The position numbers were made by a program, and so were the translations under genes. Below are positions 18,482 to 28,956 of a DNA stretch of 64,000 nucleotides, piece after piece. This DNA is from Streptomyces sp. GESEQ-35 (GTDB lineage: Bacteria; Actinomycetota; Actinomycetes; Streptomycetales; Streptomycetaceae). Position 1 is the first letter of the stretch, and each line of letters starts with the position of its first letter. The notes beneath the pieces are model-generated. The model saw only the letters and a list, made by a program, of their open reading frames with translations, was not told the origin of the DNA and ran no database searches. Where the stretch lies: the NCBI RefSeq assembly GCF_017948485.1, contig NZ_JAFFSX010000002.1, positions 62,001 through 126,000 of the forward strand, in the 5' to 3' direction.

Positions 18482-19213
18482 TCAGGAAGTGCCGGTCTGG
18501 ACGCTGTCGAGCAGGGCCACGTACTGGGCGAGCCGGGCGGCCGCGTGGAGCATGGAGAGCCCTCGGGCGGTGAGTCTCTGCCGCCAGTCGTCGAGGGCGG
18601 CTGACAGCGCCTGGGTGCCGCCGGCGGTACGGATCTGCTCGACCACGACGGCGATCTGGTCCAGCGGGTAGCCGCCTCGTCTGAGGAGGTGGGCGAGCTC
18701 GGCGTCGCGGATGTCGGCGGCACCGTACATGCGGTGTCCGGTGACCGGCTCGCGGCCGGGGGCGAGGATGCCCGCCACCTCCCAGTTGCGGAGGGTCGCT
18801 GCGGTGACGCCCAGACGGTGGGCCAGTTCGCCGACGCTGAGGGGCTCGGCGCCCGCGGGTGCGTGCGCGGCGGTGTCCGGGCCGGTGGTCAGGTGCTCGA
18901 CGGCCTGTCCGACCGCGTCCAGCGTTCCCCGGTCGCGCAGCAGCTGGCCATGACTGCGGTCCACGGCCGTCAGCGCGGCGTCGAGTTCACCCGCGTTGAG
19001 CGACCTCATGATCTGTCCGCTCACGGCGTGACCGTGCGCGGGGACGAGCGCCAGATAGGCGCGTAGCGCCGTCGCGTGGACCTCGGTGTAGGTCCGGTAG
19101 CCGGACGGGGTGCGTTCGGCGAGCGGGATGAAGCCGTCCCGCTCGTAGTTACGGACCGCCTGGGTCGAGATGCCGTGCTCGCGGGCGAGGTCGGAAGGGC
19201 GCAGGTGGTCCAC
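18482..19213 (-). CDS. MerR/TioE-type transcriptional regulator (two MerR HTH domains)
   Basis: 243 residues from GTG 19213, which gives [20 protein letters not shown]; an upstream TTG (19264) lies inside an inverted repeat and is less likely. Two MerR-like recognition regions are visible: [20 protein letters not shown] near the N-terminus and [20 protein letters not shown] near residue 125. This double-HTH layout is that of the TioE family from the thiocoraline cluster. It is divergent from a UvrA-like gene, as TioE is linked with TioU. No clear Shine-Dalgarno, so possibly leaderless. Confidence 0.85.
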   Translation of the reverse strand: MDHLRPSDLAREHGISTQAVRNYERDGFIPLAERTPSGYRTYTEVHATALRAYLALVPAHGHAVSGQIMRSLNAGELDAALTAVDRSHGQLLRDRGTLDAVGQAVEHLTTGPDTAAHAPAGAEPLSVGELAHRLGVTAATLRNWEVAGILAPGREPVTGHRMYGAADIRDAELAHLLRRGGYPLDQIAVVVEQIRTAGGTQALSAALDDWRQRLTARGLSMLHAAARLAQYVALLDSVQTGTS

Positions 19214-19216
19214 GGT

Positions 19217-19264
19217 TTGAGACTTTATCGCAGGTGTCCTGCCACTTCTCCGAGAAAGTCTCAA
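19217..19264. promoter_or_regulatory. Inverted repeat between the TioE-type and UvrA-like genes
   Basis: TTGAGACTTT (19217-19226) and AAAGTCTCAA (19255-19264) are a perfect 10-bp pair separated by 28 bp, between divergent starts. Probable operator for the MerR-type regulator, although the spacing is larger than a classical MerR dyad, so two separate half-operators are possible. Confidence 0.65.
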
Positions 19265-19293
19265 CGGGCGTTGCAGAGGTACGCTTAAGGGGC

Positions 19294-21636
<2,343 letters not shown>

Positions 21637-21652
21637 GGCGGGGCAGCCCCGC

Positions 21653-21694
21653 GGAAAGCGTCGGAAGGAAAGCGTCGGAAGGAAAGCGTCGGAA
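21653..21694 (+). repeat. 14-bp unit in three perfect tandem copies
   Basis: GGAAAGCGTCGGAA is repeated three times without a break just after the UvrA-like gene, and GACGCTTGC follows. Origin unknown; probably slippage. Confidence 0.9.
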
Positions 21695-21703
21695 GACGCT
21701 TGC

Positions 21704-21877
21704 TCATGTCGTGTGACGGAACCGGTTTCGGTACTCGGTCGGGGTGGTGTCGAGCTTGCGGCGGCAAGGGTGTCGTCCGTGGTTTCCAGCTGGTTCCGCG
21801 CCACCTCGACCGGGCCGAATCGACATAGGCGGCGGGGGTCGTGCCCAGTTCCGTATTGAAGACGCGGGTGAGCTGCC
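21704..21877 (-). pseudogene. AraC/GlxA-type regulator, C-terminal remnant
   Basis: Three pieces of an AraC-type DNA-binding domain lie in order but in different frames: LTRVFNTELGTTPAAYVDSA, then VEVARNQLETTDDTLAA, then RKLDTTPTEYRNRFRHTT before a stop at 21704. At least one frameshift and an internal deletion of the CGFG turn region separate them, and no N-terminal domain remains. Non-functional. Confidence 0.8.
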
Positions 21878-21892
21878 GTCAGCACGGCCGCC

Positions 21893-21988
21893 GGCGAGGT
21901 GACTGCCGAGCAGCTCCACCGGAGCGCGCTGGCGACGATCACGGACATGTACGGCGTCGTCGTCCCCTCGGTAGACGCGCTCGCCTGA
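21893..21988 (+). pseudogene. Unidentified C-terminal gene remnant
   Basis: 31 codons read GEVTAEQLHRSALATITDMY then GVVVPSVDALA and stop at 21988, directly before a good terminator. It has the composition of real coding sequence but no start. I do not recognise the family. Confidence 0.4.
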
Positions 21989-21997
21989 CCCGGATCA

Positions 21998-22025
21998 CAG
22001 GGGCGCCTGCGGTGAGGCGCCCCTG
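21998..22025 (+). terminator. Intrinsic terminator
   Basis: A perfect 11-bp inverted repeat (CAGGGGCGCCT / AGGCGCCCCTG) with a 6-base loop, followed by TTCTCCTTTCC on the plus strand. It follows the gene remnant and also lies beyond the P450 gene on the other strand. Confidence 0.8.
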
Positions 22026-22059
22026 TTCTCCTTTCCTGCCCTGTTTCTTGTCCTGACGC

Positions 22060-23253
22060 CTACCAGGCGACGGGGAGCCGCTCCGGCAGGCGTTTCATGA
22101 AGTTGGTGCGCCACACGAGTTGTTCGACCGGTACGGCCAGCCGCAGGCCCGGAAGCCGCTCCAGCAGGGCCTGAAGCGCGATCTCCGCGTGTTTCTTCCC
22201 CAGGGCGGTGGCCGGGCAGTAGTGCGCTCCTGCACCGAAGGAGAGATGATCGGCGGCGCCTTCCCGGCCCGGCTGGAACCTGTGCGGCTCAGGGAAACGC
22301 GCGGGGTCGTGGTTCGCGCCCTCGACGAGGACCAGGACCAACTCCCCCTTCTTCACCTCCACATCGCCCAGCCGGACGTCCTCCAGGGCGAGGCGGGGCA
22401 GGCCGTCGCCGATGGACAGGTTGATCCGCAGGAGTTCGTCCATCGCGTCCGCCACCGAAACGCCGCCGGTGGTGAGTGCCCGGCGGACGTCGTCGCGGGT
22501 CAGCAGCGAGACGAGTGCCATGGTGAGGAATCCCGAGGTGGAAATGACCCCCGCGCCGAACAGCGTGACGCCGACGGTGGCGAACATCTCGTCCGTGACG
22601 TGGGCGTATTCGCCGGTGCCGCGCAGTTTCGCGAGGTCGCCCATCAGGCCCGTCGTGGCCGGGTCGTCGAGGCGAGCGGCCATGTACGCGATGTCGCGGT
22701 CCCAGTTGAGCCGCGCCGCCTCGATCTCCCGGGGCGAGTTCATGAACGCCACGTCCAGGCTGCGCAGCAGCAACGCCGCATCCTCCTGCGGAACACCGAG
22801 GATGTGGCAGTGCATCCCGGCGGAGTACGGGTCGGCAAAACCGCCGCGAAGTTCGGCCGGTGCCGCCTCGGCGAGGAGCCCGTCCACCAGCCGGCCGGCC
22901 TCGCGCCGCATCCACTCCTCAAGGCCAGGGGCTTTGGGGCTGATGGCCTTCATCACCGCCTTGCGCAGCCCGGCGCCGGTGATGTTGCCCATGTTGTTCA
23001 CCACCTCCGGCGGGATCGTCAGGGCGTACTGCCGGGGAGCGCCGGGGGCGGAGGTGTCCTTGAGGGAGAACCGGTCGTCTTCGAGTACCTGCTTGCACAG
23101 GCGATACGAGGAGACCAGCCACGCTTCGGCTCCGGCGATCGTGCGGACCTTTTTCACGGGCGCATCGCGCAGGGCCTCGACGTCCTCGGGCAGGCGGGTG
23201 CCGTTCCAGTCGAAGGGGAACGCGGGGAGCGTCTCGGTCGCGGCGGTGATCAA
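22060..23253 (-). CDS. Cytochrome P450, CYP121-like (probable cyclodipeptide-modifying, mycocyclosin synthase type)
   Basis: 397 residues, the length of M. tuberculosis CYP121 (396). TTG 23253 overlaps the upstream stop (TTGA) and has AAGGAG 9 bases before it. Recalled CYP121 segments match closely: [65 protein letters not shown] and [20 protein letters not shown]. The heme loop is [14 protein letters not shown], with the Cys-Pro of CYP121. Positions recalled as active-site Asn85, Met86, Trp182 and Ser237 are conserved, whereas Gln385-Arg386 align with Met-Lys. CYP121 makes an aryl C-C bond in cyclo(Tyr-Tyr). The same or a shifted reaction is inferred. Confidence 0.9.
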   Translation of the reverse strand: MITAATETLPAFPFDWNGTRLPEDVEALRDAPVKKVRTIAGAEAWLVSSYRLCKQVLEDDRFSLKDTSAPGAPRQYALTIPPEVVNNMGNITGAGLRKAVMKAISPKAPGLEEWMRREAGRLVDGLLAEAAPAELRGGFADPYSAGMHCHILGVPQEDAALLLRSLDVAFMNSPREIEAARLNWDRDIAYMAARLDDPATTGLMGDLAKLRGTGEYAHVTDEMFATVGVTLFGAGVISTSGFLTMALVSLLTRDDVRRALTTGGVSVADAMDELLRINLSIGDGLPRLALEDVRLGDVEVKKGELVLVLVEGANHDPARFPEPHRFQPGREGAADHLSFGAGAHYCPATALGKKHAEIALQALLERLPGLRLAVPVEQLVWRTNFMKRLPERLPVAW

Positions 23254-23963
23254 CGTGCTTCTCCTTCGGCGGGCGTGAGAATGCCGTGGCCCTGGTTGCG
23301 GGAGGCGCGCAGGCCGTACCCCCGTGCGTAGAGCAGGTCGGCGAGCGGCAGGGCCTGGTGGTAGCAGTTCAGCGACGACGGGACGCCGAGGATGGCGGGT
23401 GTGTCGATGAACAGGGGGACTTCGGCGCAGACGTAGTCCCGGCACACCTGCCGCTGCTCGTCGGTGGGTTGTCCGTCCGGGCCGAGCTTTCCGGCCAGGA
23501 AGAGGCCGGCCAGGGCATCGCAGGTCTCGCGCACGGCCGGGTCGGTCTCAACGGCGTGGACCACCTCGTGGTGGAGGCGCCGATATGCGGCGTTGCCCTG
23601 GAAGGCCGACATGGGGTGCCAGGTCAGGCGATCGCCCCCGGGGTCCGCGTCCGCGCAGGCGGTGGAGACCTTGGCGCGCACGCCCCGGACGTTCTTCACC
23701 GCCTTCTGCCGGGCGTGTTCGGGGGTGTGGCCGAGGGCCTGGTACATGTCGGCCACATGGACATCGGTATAGACGAAGTCCGCCTGGTCGAACCGGGCTG
23801 CGGCCCAGCGCGCCAGATCGTTCAGACGCCGGGCGGAGAAGTAACTGTTGCCGGGGGAGACCCCGATGATCGCGTGCGCGCCCTCGCCGGCGATGACGCG
23901 GCACTGGTCGGTATAGGGCTGGAGCTGGAAGGTCTCGGCTGGGGCGACAGTCGCCTGAGTCAA
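23250..23963 (-). CDS. Cyclodipeptide synthase, cyclo(Tyr-Tyr)-synthase-like
   Basis: 237 residues. TTG start with GAGGA 8 bases upstream. Such enzymes make diketopiperazines from two aminoacyl-tRNAs. The nucleophilic serine is Ser36 in [16 protein letters not shown] holds the Tyr and Glu recalled as Tyr229 and Glu233 in Rv2275, and NCYHQ the Tyr253 equivalent. Long shared stretches with Rv2275 ([15 protein letters not shown]-like [38 protein letters not shown]) support Tyr-tRNA as substrate, as does the coupled CYP121-like gene. It lacks the roughly 50-residue N-terminal extension of the mycobacterial protein. Confidence 0.93.
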   Translation of the reverse strand: MTQATVAPAETFQLQPYTDQCRVIAGEGAHAIIGVSPGNSYFSARRLNDLARWAAARFDQADFVYTDVHVADMYQALGHTPEHARQKAVKNVRGVRAKVSTACADADPGGDRLTWHPMSAFQGNAAYRRLHHEVVHAVETDPAVRETCDALAGLFLAGKLGPDGQPTDEQRQVCRDYVCAEVPLFIDTPAILGVPSSLNCYHQALPLADLLYARGYGLRASRNQGHGILTPAEGEAR

Positions 23964-24224
23964 GATCGAATCCTCATCGCGCCGCGATTCTTCAGGGCCT
24001 GGCGCCCTGCGTGCGGCGGCAACGACGACCCCACGCTACCGATCAGACGCACTGAGTAAACCCCTACCCGGGGGTATTGCCTGGAAAAATTTCTCCGCCA
24101 TACGGAAGTTCTCGCCTGTGGCGTTGAAGGAAACACAAGCCATGGGGCAAGGCGTGTCAGGCGGCAATTCGGGTATCCAGTCGCCCACGATCGGCTGGGA
24201 CGTGCCTCGGTGACAGGAGGAACC
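23964..24224. promoter_or_regulatory. Divergent promoter region, cyclodipeptide synthase / lipoprotein operon
   Basis: 261 bp. Centred near 24070 is TACCC-GG-GGGTA, a short GC palindrome flanked by A/T-rich sequence (GGAAAAATTTCTCC near 24083). No -10/-35 pair could be fixed. Confidence 0.45.
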
Positions 24225-24647
24225 ATGGTGAGCGGACGCCGTCGGCGCGCAGGGCGGGCACTCGGTCCCGGGTGCGTGCTGGTGCTGGCGTTGGCGGGTT
24301 GCGGCGGCGCCGGGGAGCGCGAGGCGGACGCGTCCGCCGCGGCGGCTGCCTTCGAGAAGGCGTTGGCCGGTGGCGACCGGGCAGCGCAGTGCTCGGCGTT
24401 GGCTCCGCAGACGCGCGCCGAGGTGGAGGACTCCGAGGAGGAGACGTGCGTCGATGCCGTCGGCGCGCAGGATCTCCCGGCCGGAGGCCCGGTCAGCGGC
24501 GTGGACGTATATGGGCGTCAGGCCCGGGTTGTGCTGGCGTCGGACACGTTGTTCCTGGCCCAGTTCCCGGGTGGCTGGAAGATCGTGGCCGCCGGATGCC
24601 GGCCCCGTCCCGGGCAGCCGTACCAGTGCTCGGTCAAAGGAGGCTGA
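24225..24647 (+). CDS. Small membrane lipoprotein
   Basis: 140 residues. AGGAGG (24215-24220) lies 4 bases before the ATG. An Arg-rich N-terminus and hydrophobic stretch end in the lipobox LALAGC, so the mature protein should be lipid-anchored outside the membrane. The exposed part starts acidic and Ala-rich and has four further cysteines (QCSALAP, ETCVDAV, AGCRPRPG, YQCSVKG), likely two disulfides. The two following genes are tightly linked. Function unknown. Confidence 0.75.
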   Translation: MVSGRRRRAGRALGPGCVLVLALAGCGGAGEREADASAAAAAFEKALAGGDRAAQCSALAPQTRAEVEDSEEETCVDAVGAQDLPAGGPVSGVDVYGRQARVVLASDTLFLAQFPGGWKIVAAGCRPRPGQPYQCSVKGG

Positions 24648-24650
24648 CGT

Positions 24651-24734
24651 ATGCGCACCATGTTCACGCTCTGCCTGACCGTCGTGGTGGGCGGCCTTGC
24701 CTACTTCATCGTGGTGGGACTGATGCGGCGATGA
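24651..24734 (+). CDS. 27-residue single-pass membrane peptide
   Basis: MRTMFTLCLTVVVGGLAYFI then VVGLMRR. AGGAGG lies 7 bases before the ATG and the stop overlaps the next start (ATGA). The peptide is almost wholly one transmembrane helix with Arg at both ends. Position and ribosome-binding site make it a likely real, translated gene. Function unknown. Confidence 0.7.
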   Translation: MRTMFTLCLTVVVGGLAYFIVVGLMRR

Positions 24735-25480
24735 CCGCCTCCGTCCCGAAGTCTCCGCGCGACGAACCGGACCGGCACGAGGGCACCGCGGCAAGGGGCC
24801 ACGGCACGCGTCGCTTCGTACGCGACAACGGCATAAGTCTGGGTTTCGGTATCGCCTTTCTGCTCGCTCTCGCCGGTCAGGCGATCGCGGGCTGGGCGGA
24901 GTTCAACAACCAGCTCGCCACCGACGGGCTCGCGCAGATCGGCTTCCTCGGTTACCTGGCGTCCTCCGACTTCGCCGTGGACGTGACGGAGAACTGGCAG
25001 TCGGAGTACCTACAGTTCTTCCTCTACATCTTCGCCACCGTCTGGCTGCTGCAACGCGGGTCACCGGAGTCGAAGAAGATGGACAAGGCCGGCCCCGAAA
25101 CGGATGAGGATCAGCTGATGGGCGGGCACGCCCGCCCGGACTCACCGCGCTGGGCGGGCGTGGGCGGGGCGCGGCAGGCGGTGTTCTCGCGGTCGCTCGG
25201 CCTGGTGATGGCCGGGCTCTTCCTGTTGTCCTGGCTGGCCCAGTCGATCGCGGGCGCCGCCGCCTACAACGAGCAGCAGCTGAGGCAGCTCCAGGCTCCC
25301 ATCGACTGGACGCAGTACCTCGCGTCCGCGGACTTCTGGAGCCGTAGCCTCCAGAACTGGCAGTCCGAACTCCTGGCAGTCGCCTCCATGGCGATCTTCT
25401 CCGTCTACCTGCGCCAGCGAGGTTCCCCGGAGTCCAAGCCCGTCGGAACCCCGCACACCTCCACCGGTATCGAGGGATGA
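24731..25480 (+). CDS. DUF6766-like membrane protein with internal duplication
   Basis: 249 residues. Two related halves each contain a transmembrane segment followed by the same pattern: GIAFLLALAGQAIAGWAEFN, later NWQSEYLQFFLY and QRGSPESK; then GLFLLSWLAQSIAGAAAYNE, later NWQSELLAVASMA and QRGSPESK. About four membrane helices are predicted by eye. An Arg/Glu-rich linker of about 50 residues joins the halves. It is coupled to the 27-residue membrane peptide. Function unknown; family assignment from memory. Confidence 0.75.
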   Translation: MTASVPKSPRDEPDRHEGTAARGHGTRRFVRDNGISLGFGIAFLLALAGQAIAGWAEFNNQLATDGLAQIGFLGYLASSDFAVDVTENWQSEYLQFFLYIFATVWLLQRGSPESKKMDKAGPETDEDQLMGGHARPDSPRWAGVGGARQAVFSRSLGLVMAGLFLLSWLAQSIAGAAAYNEQQLRQLQAPIDWTQYLASADFWSRSLQNWQSELLAVASMAIFSVYLRQRGSPESKPVGTPHTSTGIEG

Positions 25481-25486
25481 GCAAAA

Positions 25487-25534
25487 GGGGCAGCCGGGCC
25501 CTTGCGCCCGAGCGCGTGTACGCCCCGCTGCCCC
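25487..25534. terminator. Possible bidirectional terminator between convergent genes
   Basis: GGGGCAGC (25487-25494) pairs with GCTGCCCC (25527-25534); four A's precede the left arm, which would give U's to a minus-strand transcript. The loop is long (32 bases) and GC-rich. Confidence 0.5.
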
Positions 25535-25550
25535 CCGCTCCACGACCTGC

Positions 25551-27356
25551 TCACCGCTCATCTCGGTCATGGCGCTTGCCCGGCAGGAACTCCTGGACCT
25601 TGGCCTTGAACCCCTGGCGCACCACCGCGCTCCGGTCGCTGTCGCCCTTGAGGAGGGATGCCGCGGAGGCCTCGATCTGGTCGAGGGTGGCGTGCGGCGG
25701 AATGGGCGGTACGGCAGGGTCGGTCACGAAGTCCAGCACGCACGGCCGGTCGGCCGCGAGCGCGGTCTCCCACGCGCCCACCACGTCGTCCGGCTTCTCG
25801 ACGCGCAGGCCGGCCAGGCCCAGGGACCGGGCGAAGTCGGCGTAGCCGACGTCGGGGATCGACTGCGAGGGCTGGAACTGCGGGGCGCCCTGCATGGCGC
25901 GCATCTCCCAGGTGACCTGGTTGAGGTCCTGGTTGTTGAAGACGGCGACGATCAGCCGCGGATCCTCCCAGTCCTGCCAGTACTTGGCCACGGTGATCAG
26001 CTCGGCCATGCCGTTCATCTGCATCGCCCCGTCGCCGACCAGGGCGATCGCCGGCCGGCCACCGTGCGCGAACTTGGCACCGATGGCATACGGCACGCCC
26101 GGCCCCATCGTGGCGAGCGTGCCCGAGAGCGAACCGCGCATCGCACCGCGCAGCTTCAGGTGCCGGGCGTACCAGTTGGCGGCGGATCCGGAGTCGGCGG
26201 ACAGGATGACGTCGTCCGGGAGCAGACCGCTGAGCGCGTGGGTGACGTACTCCGGGTTGACCGGATCGGCGTCGACGGCGGCCCGCCGCTCCATGACCTC
26301 CCACCAGCGGGCCACGTCGGCCTCGATCTTCTGGCGCCAGGCAGGGTCCTCCATCTGCTCCAACAGGGGCAGCAGCCGGCGCAGGGTCCCGGCGGCGTCA
26401 CCGACGAGATTCACCTCGAACGGATAGCGCAGACCGACCATGTGCGGGTCGATGTCGATCTGCACGGCCCGCGCCTTGCCGAACTCCGGCAGGAACTGGG
26501 TGTAGGGGAACGACGAGCCGATCACCAGCAGCGTGTCGCACTCGCGCATCATCTCGTACGACGGCCGGGTGCCCAGAAGCCCGATCGCCCCGGTCACATA
26601 CGGCAGGTCGTCGTCCAGGGCGTCCTTGCCCAGCAGCGCCTTGGCGACCCCGGCGCCGAGCCGGTCGGCGACCGCCTCGACCTCCGGCCGGGCGGCCCGC
26701 GCGCCCTGCCCGATCAGGATGGCGGTCTTGCCGCCGGAGTTGAGGACGTCGGCGGCCCGTTGCAGGTCGTCGTCGTCCGGCACCGGCGCGTAGTGCGGCA
26801 TACCGAGGCTGGACGGCACCATCTTGAACGCGTGCCCGGGCGGCGCGTAGTCGAGTTCCTGCACGTCGGCCGGGATGATCACGGCGGTCACCGAACGGCG
26901 GGCGACGGCTGTGCGCATCGCCCGGTCGAGGACGTTGGGCAGCTGCTCGGGGACGGTGACCATCTCGCAGAAGTCCGAGGCGACGTCCTTGTAGAGGCTG
27001 AGGAGGTCGACCTCCTGCTGGTAGGAACCGCCCATCGCGCTGCGGTTGGTCTGACCGACGATCGCGACCACGGGTACGTGGTCGAGTTTCGCGTCGTAGA
27101 GGCCGTTGAGGAGGTGGATGGCGCCGGGGCCGGAGGTGGCGGCGCAGACGCCGACCCGGCCGGAGAACTTGGCGTAGCCGACGGCCTCGAAGGCGGACAT
27201 CTCCTCATGACGGGACTGCACGAACCGGGGGTTGTTCTCGGCGCGGCCCCAGGCGGCGAGGAGGCCGTTGATGCCGTCGCCGGGGTAGGCGAAGACATGC
27301 TCCACCTCCCACTCGCGCAGCCGTTGAAGGATGTGGTCGGAGACCTTCGTCGACAT
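25551..27356 (-). CDS. Thiamine-diphosphate-dependent enzyme (pyruvate oxidase / acetolactate synthase-like)
   Basis: 601 residues. The N-terminal Pyr domain has EHVFAYPGDGINGL, the catalytic Glu in RHEEMSAFEAVGYAK and TSGPGAIHLLNGLYDAK. The TPP-binding signature is GDGAMQMNGMAEL, then NNQDLNQVTWEM. The closest named families are PoxB-type pyruvate:quinone oxidase and catabolic acetolactate synthases; the C-terminal membrane-binding tail of E. coli PoxB is not obvious. AAAGGA precedes the ATG by 6 bases. It lies 150 bp after an F420-linked oxidoreductase gene on the same strand. Confidence 0.87.
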   Translation of the reverse strand: MSTKVSDHILQRLREWEVEHVFAYPGDGINGLLAAWGRAENNPRFVQSRHEEMSAFEAVGYAKFSGRVGVCAATSGPGAIHLLNGLYDAKLDHVPVVAIVGQTNRSAMGGSYQQEVDLLSLYKDVASDFCEMVTVPEQLPNVLDRAMRTAVARRSVTAVIIPADVQELDYAPPGHAFKMVPSSLGMPHYAPVPDDDDLQRAADVLNSGGKTAILIGQGARAARPEVEAVADRLGAGVAKALLGKDALDDDLPYVTGAIGLLGTRPSYEMMRECDTLLVIGSSFPYTQFLPEFGKARAVQIDIDPHMVGLRYPFEVNLVGDAAGTLRRLLPLLEQMEDPAWRQKIEADVARWWEVMERRAAVDADPVNPEYVTHALSGLLPDDVILSADSGSAANWYARHLKLRGAMRGSLSGTLATMGPGVPYAIGAKFAHGGRPAIALVGDGAMQMNGMAELITVAKYWQDWEDPRLIVAVFNNQDLNQVTWEMRAMQGAPQFQPSQSIPDVGYADFARSLGLAGLRVEKPDDVVGAWETALAADRPCVLDFVTDPAVPPIPPHATLDQIEASAASLLKGDSDRSAVVRQGFKAKVQEFLPGKRHDRDER

Positions 27357-27506
27357 GGTCGGTCCTTTCCGTAAGGGGTGTGTGACTCAGGGCGGCGCAG
27401 GTGTCCTCCGCGAGGTGCAGGGCCCGGCGGCCGGCACCAGGCTGCCGGGAGAGGAGGCCCGGACGGCGGGCAGCACACCGACTCGCCTACGGCCATGGAG
27501 GCTTCG

Positions 27507-28463
27507 TCAATTGCGCAGCTGCGGAAGGATCTTGGTGCGGTAGAAGTCGAAGAAGCCCTGTTGGTCCTGGCCGATCTGGTTGACGTAAACGGTGTCGAAT
27601 CCCGCGTCGACGAACGCGGTCAGCGCCTCGACGTGTGCGTCCGGATCGTCGCCGCAGGTTACGGCGGACGCCACCTGGTCCTCGGTGACCAGCTCGGACG
27701 CCTGCTCGAAGTGGCTCGGGGTGGGCAGGATCTGGGGGAGTTCCCCGGGCAGTTGCTCGTTCGCCCACAGACGGTGGGCGGCGCGGACCGCCTCCGGCCG
27801 GTCGGCGCCCCAGCACACCTTGAGCCCGCCGTACACGGGTTTGGTGCCGCCTCCGCCGCGCCGGAAGCGTTCGACCAGGGCGGCGTCGGGCGTCATCGTG
27901 ATCAGCCCGTCGCCGATCCGCGCGGCGGTCTCGGCGGCCTGCGGGCCGAAGGCCGAGACGTCGATGGGGACCGGCTCGTCGGGAACCGTGTACAGGCGGG
28001 CGTTCTCCACGGTGTAGTGCCTTCCGCGGTGGCTGGTCTGCTCGCCGGTGAGCAGCCTTCGGATGATCTGGAGGGCTTCCTCCAGCATGTCGAGGCGCAC
28101 ATGAGCCTCGGGCCAGCCGGTGCCCACGATGTGCTCGTTGAGGGCCTCTCCGGTGCCGACCCCGAGGCGGAACCGGCCGCCGAGCTGTACCGCGCTGGTG
28201 GCGGCGGCCTGGGCGATCACGGCTGGATGCGTACGTATCAGTGGGCAGGTCACCGCCGTTTCCACGGGCAGCGACACGGCCTGGGACAAGGCGCCGATCA
28301 CGGACCACACGAACGGACTCTGGCCCTGACGGTCGTTCCACGGGTGGTAGTGGTCCGAGATCCACAGAGCGTCGAAACCCGCCTGCTCGGCCATCCGGGC
28401 CTGGTCGACGAGTTGTGCCGGCGTGTGCTCCTCGCAGGAGAGGAAGTATCCGAAGTCAGCCAT
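27507..28463 (-). CDS. F420-dependent LLM-class oxidoreductase (FGD-like, TIGR03557 type)
   Basis: 318 residues, ATG after GGAGG at 8 bases. The N-terminus ADFGYFLSCEEHTPAQLVDQ, then DALWISDHYHPWNDRQG and LGVGTGEALNEHIVG, is typical of the subgroup related to F420-dependent glucose-6-phosphate dehydrogenase. Substrate unknown. It may be co-transcribed with the TPP enzyme downstream. Confidence 0.87.
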   Translation of the reverse strand: MADFGYFLSCEEHTPAQLVDQARMAEQAGFDALWISDHYHPWNDRQGQSPFVWSVIGALSQAVSLPVETAVTCPLIRTHPAVIAQAAATSAVQLGGRFRLGVGTGEALNEHIVGTGWPEAHVRLDMLEEALQIIRRLLTGEQTSHRGRHYTVENARLYTVPDEPVPIDVSAFGPQAAETAARIGDGLITMTPDAALVERFRRGGGGTKPVYGGLKVCWGADRPEAVRAAHRLWANEQLPGELPQILPTPSHFEQASELVTEDQVASAVTCGDDPDAHVEALTAFVDAGFDTVYVNQIGQDQQGFFDFYRTKILPQLRN

Positions 28464-28956
28464 CTCAGGTGCCTCCGTGGGGGACGTGGCCACTCCGAGT
28501 ACCCGGGAGCGCGGAGGACCGAACCGGCCGATGCACGGTGTCGCCGGCGCGCGGAGGGGTACCGAGGGCCGCACGTCGTTCACGGAGTTTCCATGGCCCT
28601 GCGCGTTCTGCTGCCGACGGACCCGGTCCATGGCGCAGGGCGGTGTTCTACGGTCTCTGTCACACCGACACCGGGGACGACCGGGCCGCCCTGCTGTTTC
28701 CGCCATCGCGCCCAGGGCACCCGTACGCGCGACGATTGCCGTGAGGAGCTTCTCGAAGGCCGCGCGCGGCAGCCGGACGCGGTGGTCGGAGACGCTCCCC
28801 AGGACACTGAGCGCGGGTAGGTCTCGTCCAGTTCCGGGCCGGCGTTGCTCCCGGTGCAGCGGTCGAGCGTCAGCCCGGCACCTCGTCGAGAACGGCGCGC
28901 AGGACGTGGGCGAGCACCGCCCGCTTTCCCCGGAAGGGACCAGCCGGCCCCGTGAC
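28464..28956. other. 493 bp without a recognisable gene
   Basis: Between the LLM oxidoreductase start and the GH38 stop. A minus-strand stretch reads LPALSVLGSVSDHRVRLPRA, which has coding-like composition near 28700-28820 but no family match or start. The first 100 bp upstream of 28463 should hold the LLM promoter. Probably decayed coding sequence. Confidence 0.5.

Noticed and set aside
24061..24080. CsoR-like copper operator (TACCC-GG-GGGTA) upstream of the cyclodipeptide synthase
   Set aside because: The palindrome is short and the spacing does not fit the CsoR consensus well; no copper gene is nearby.
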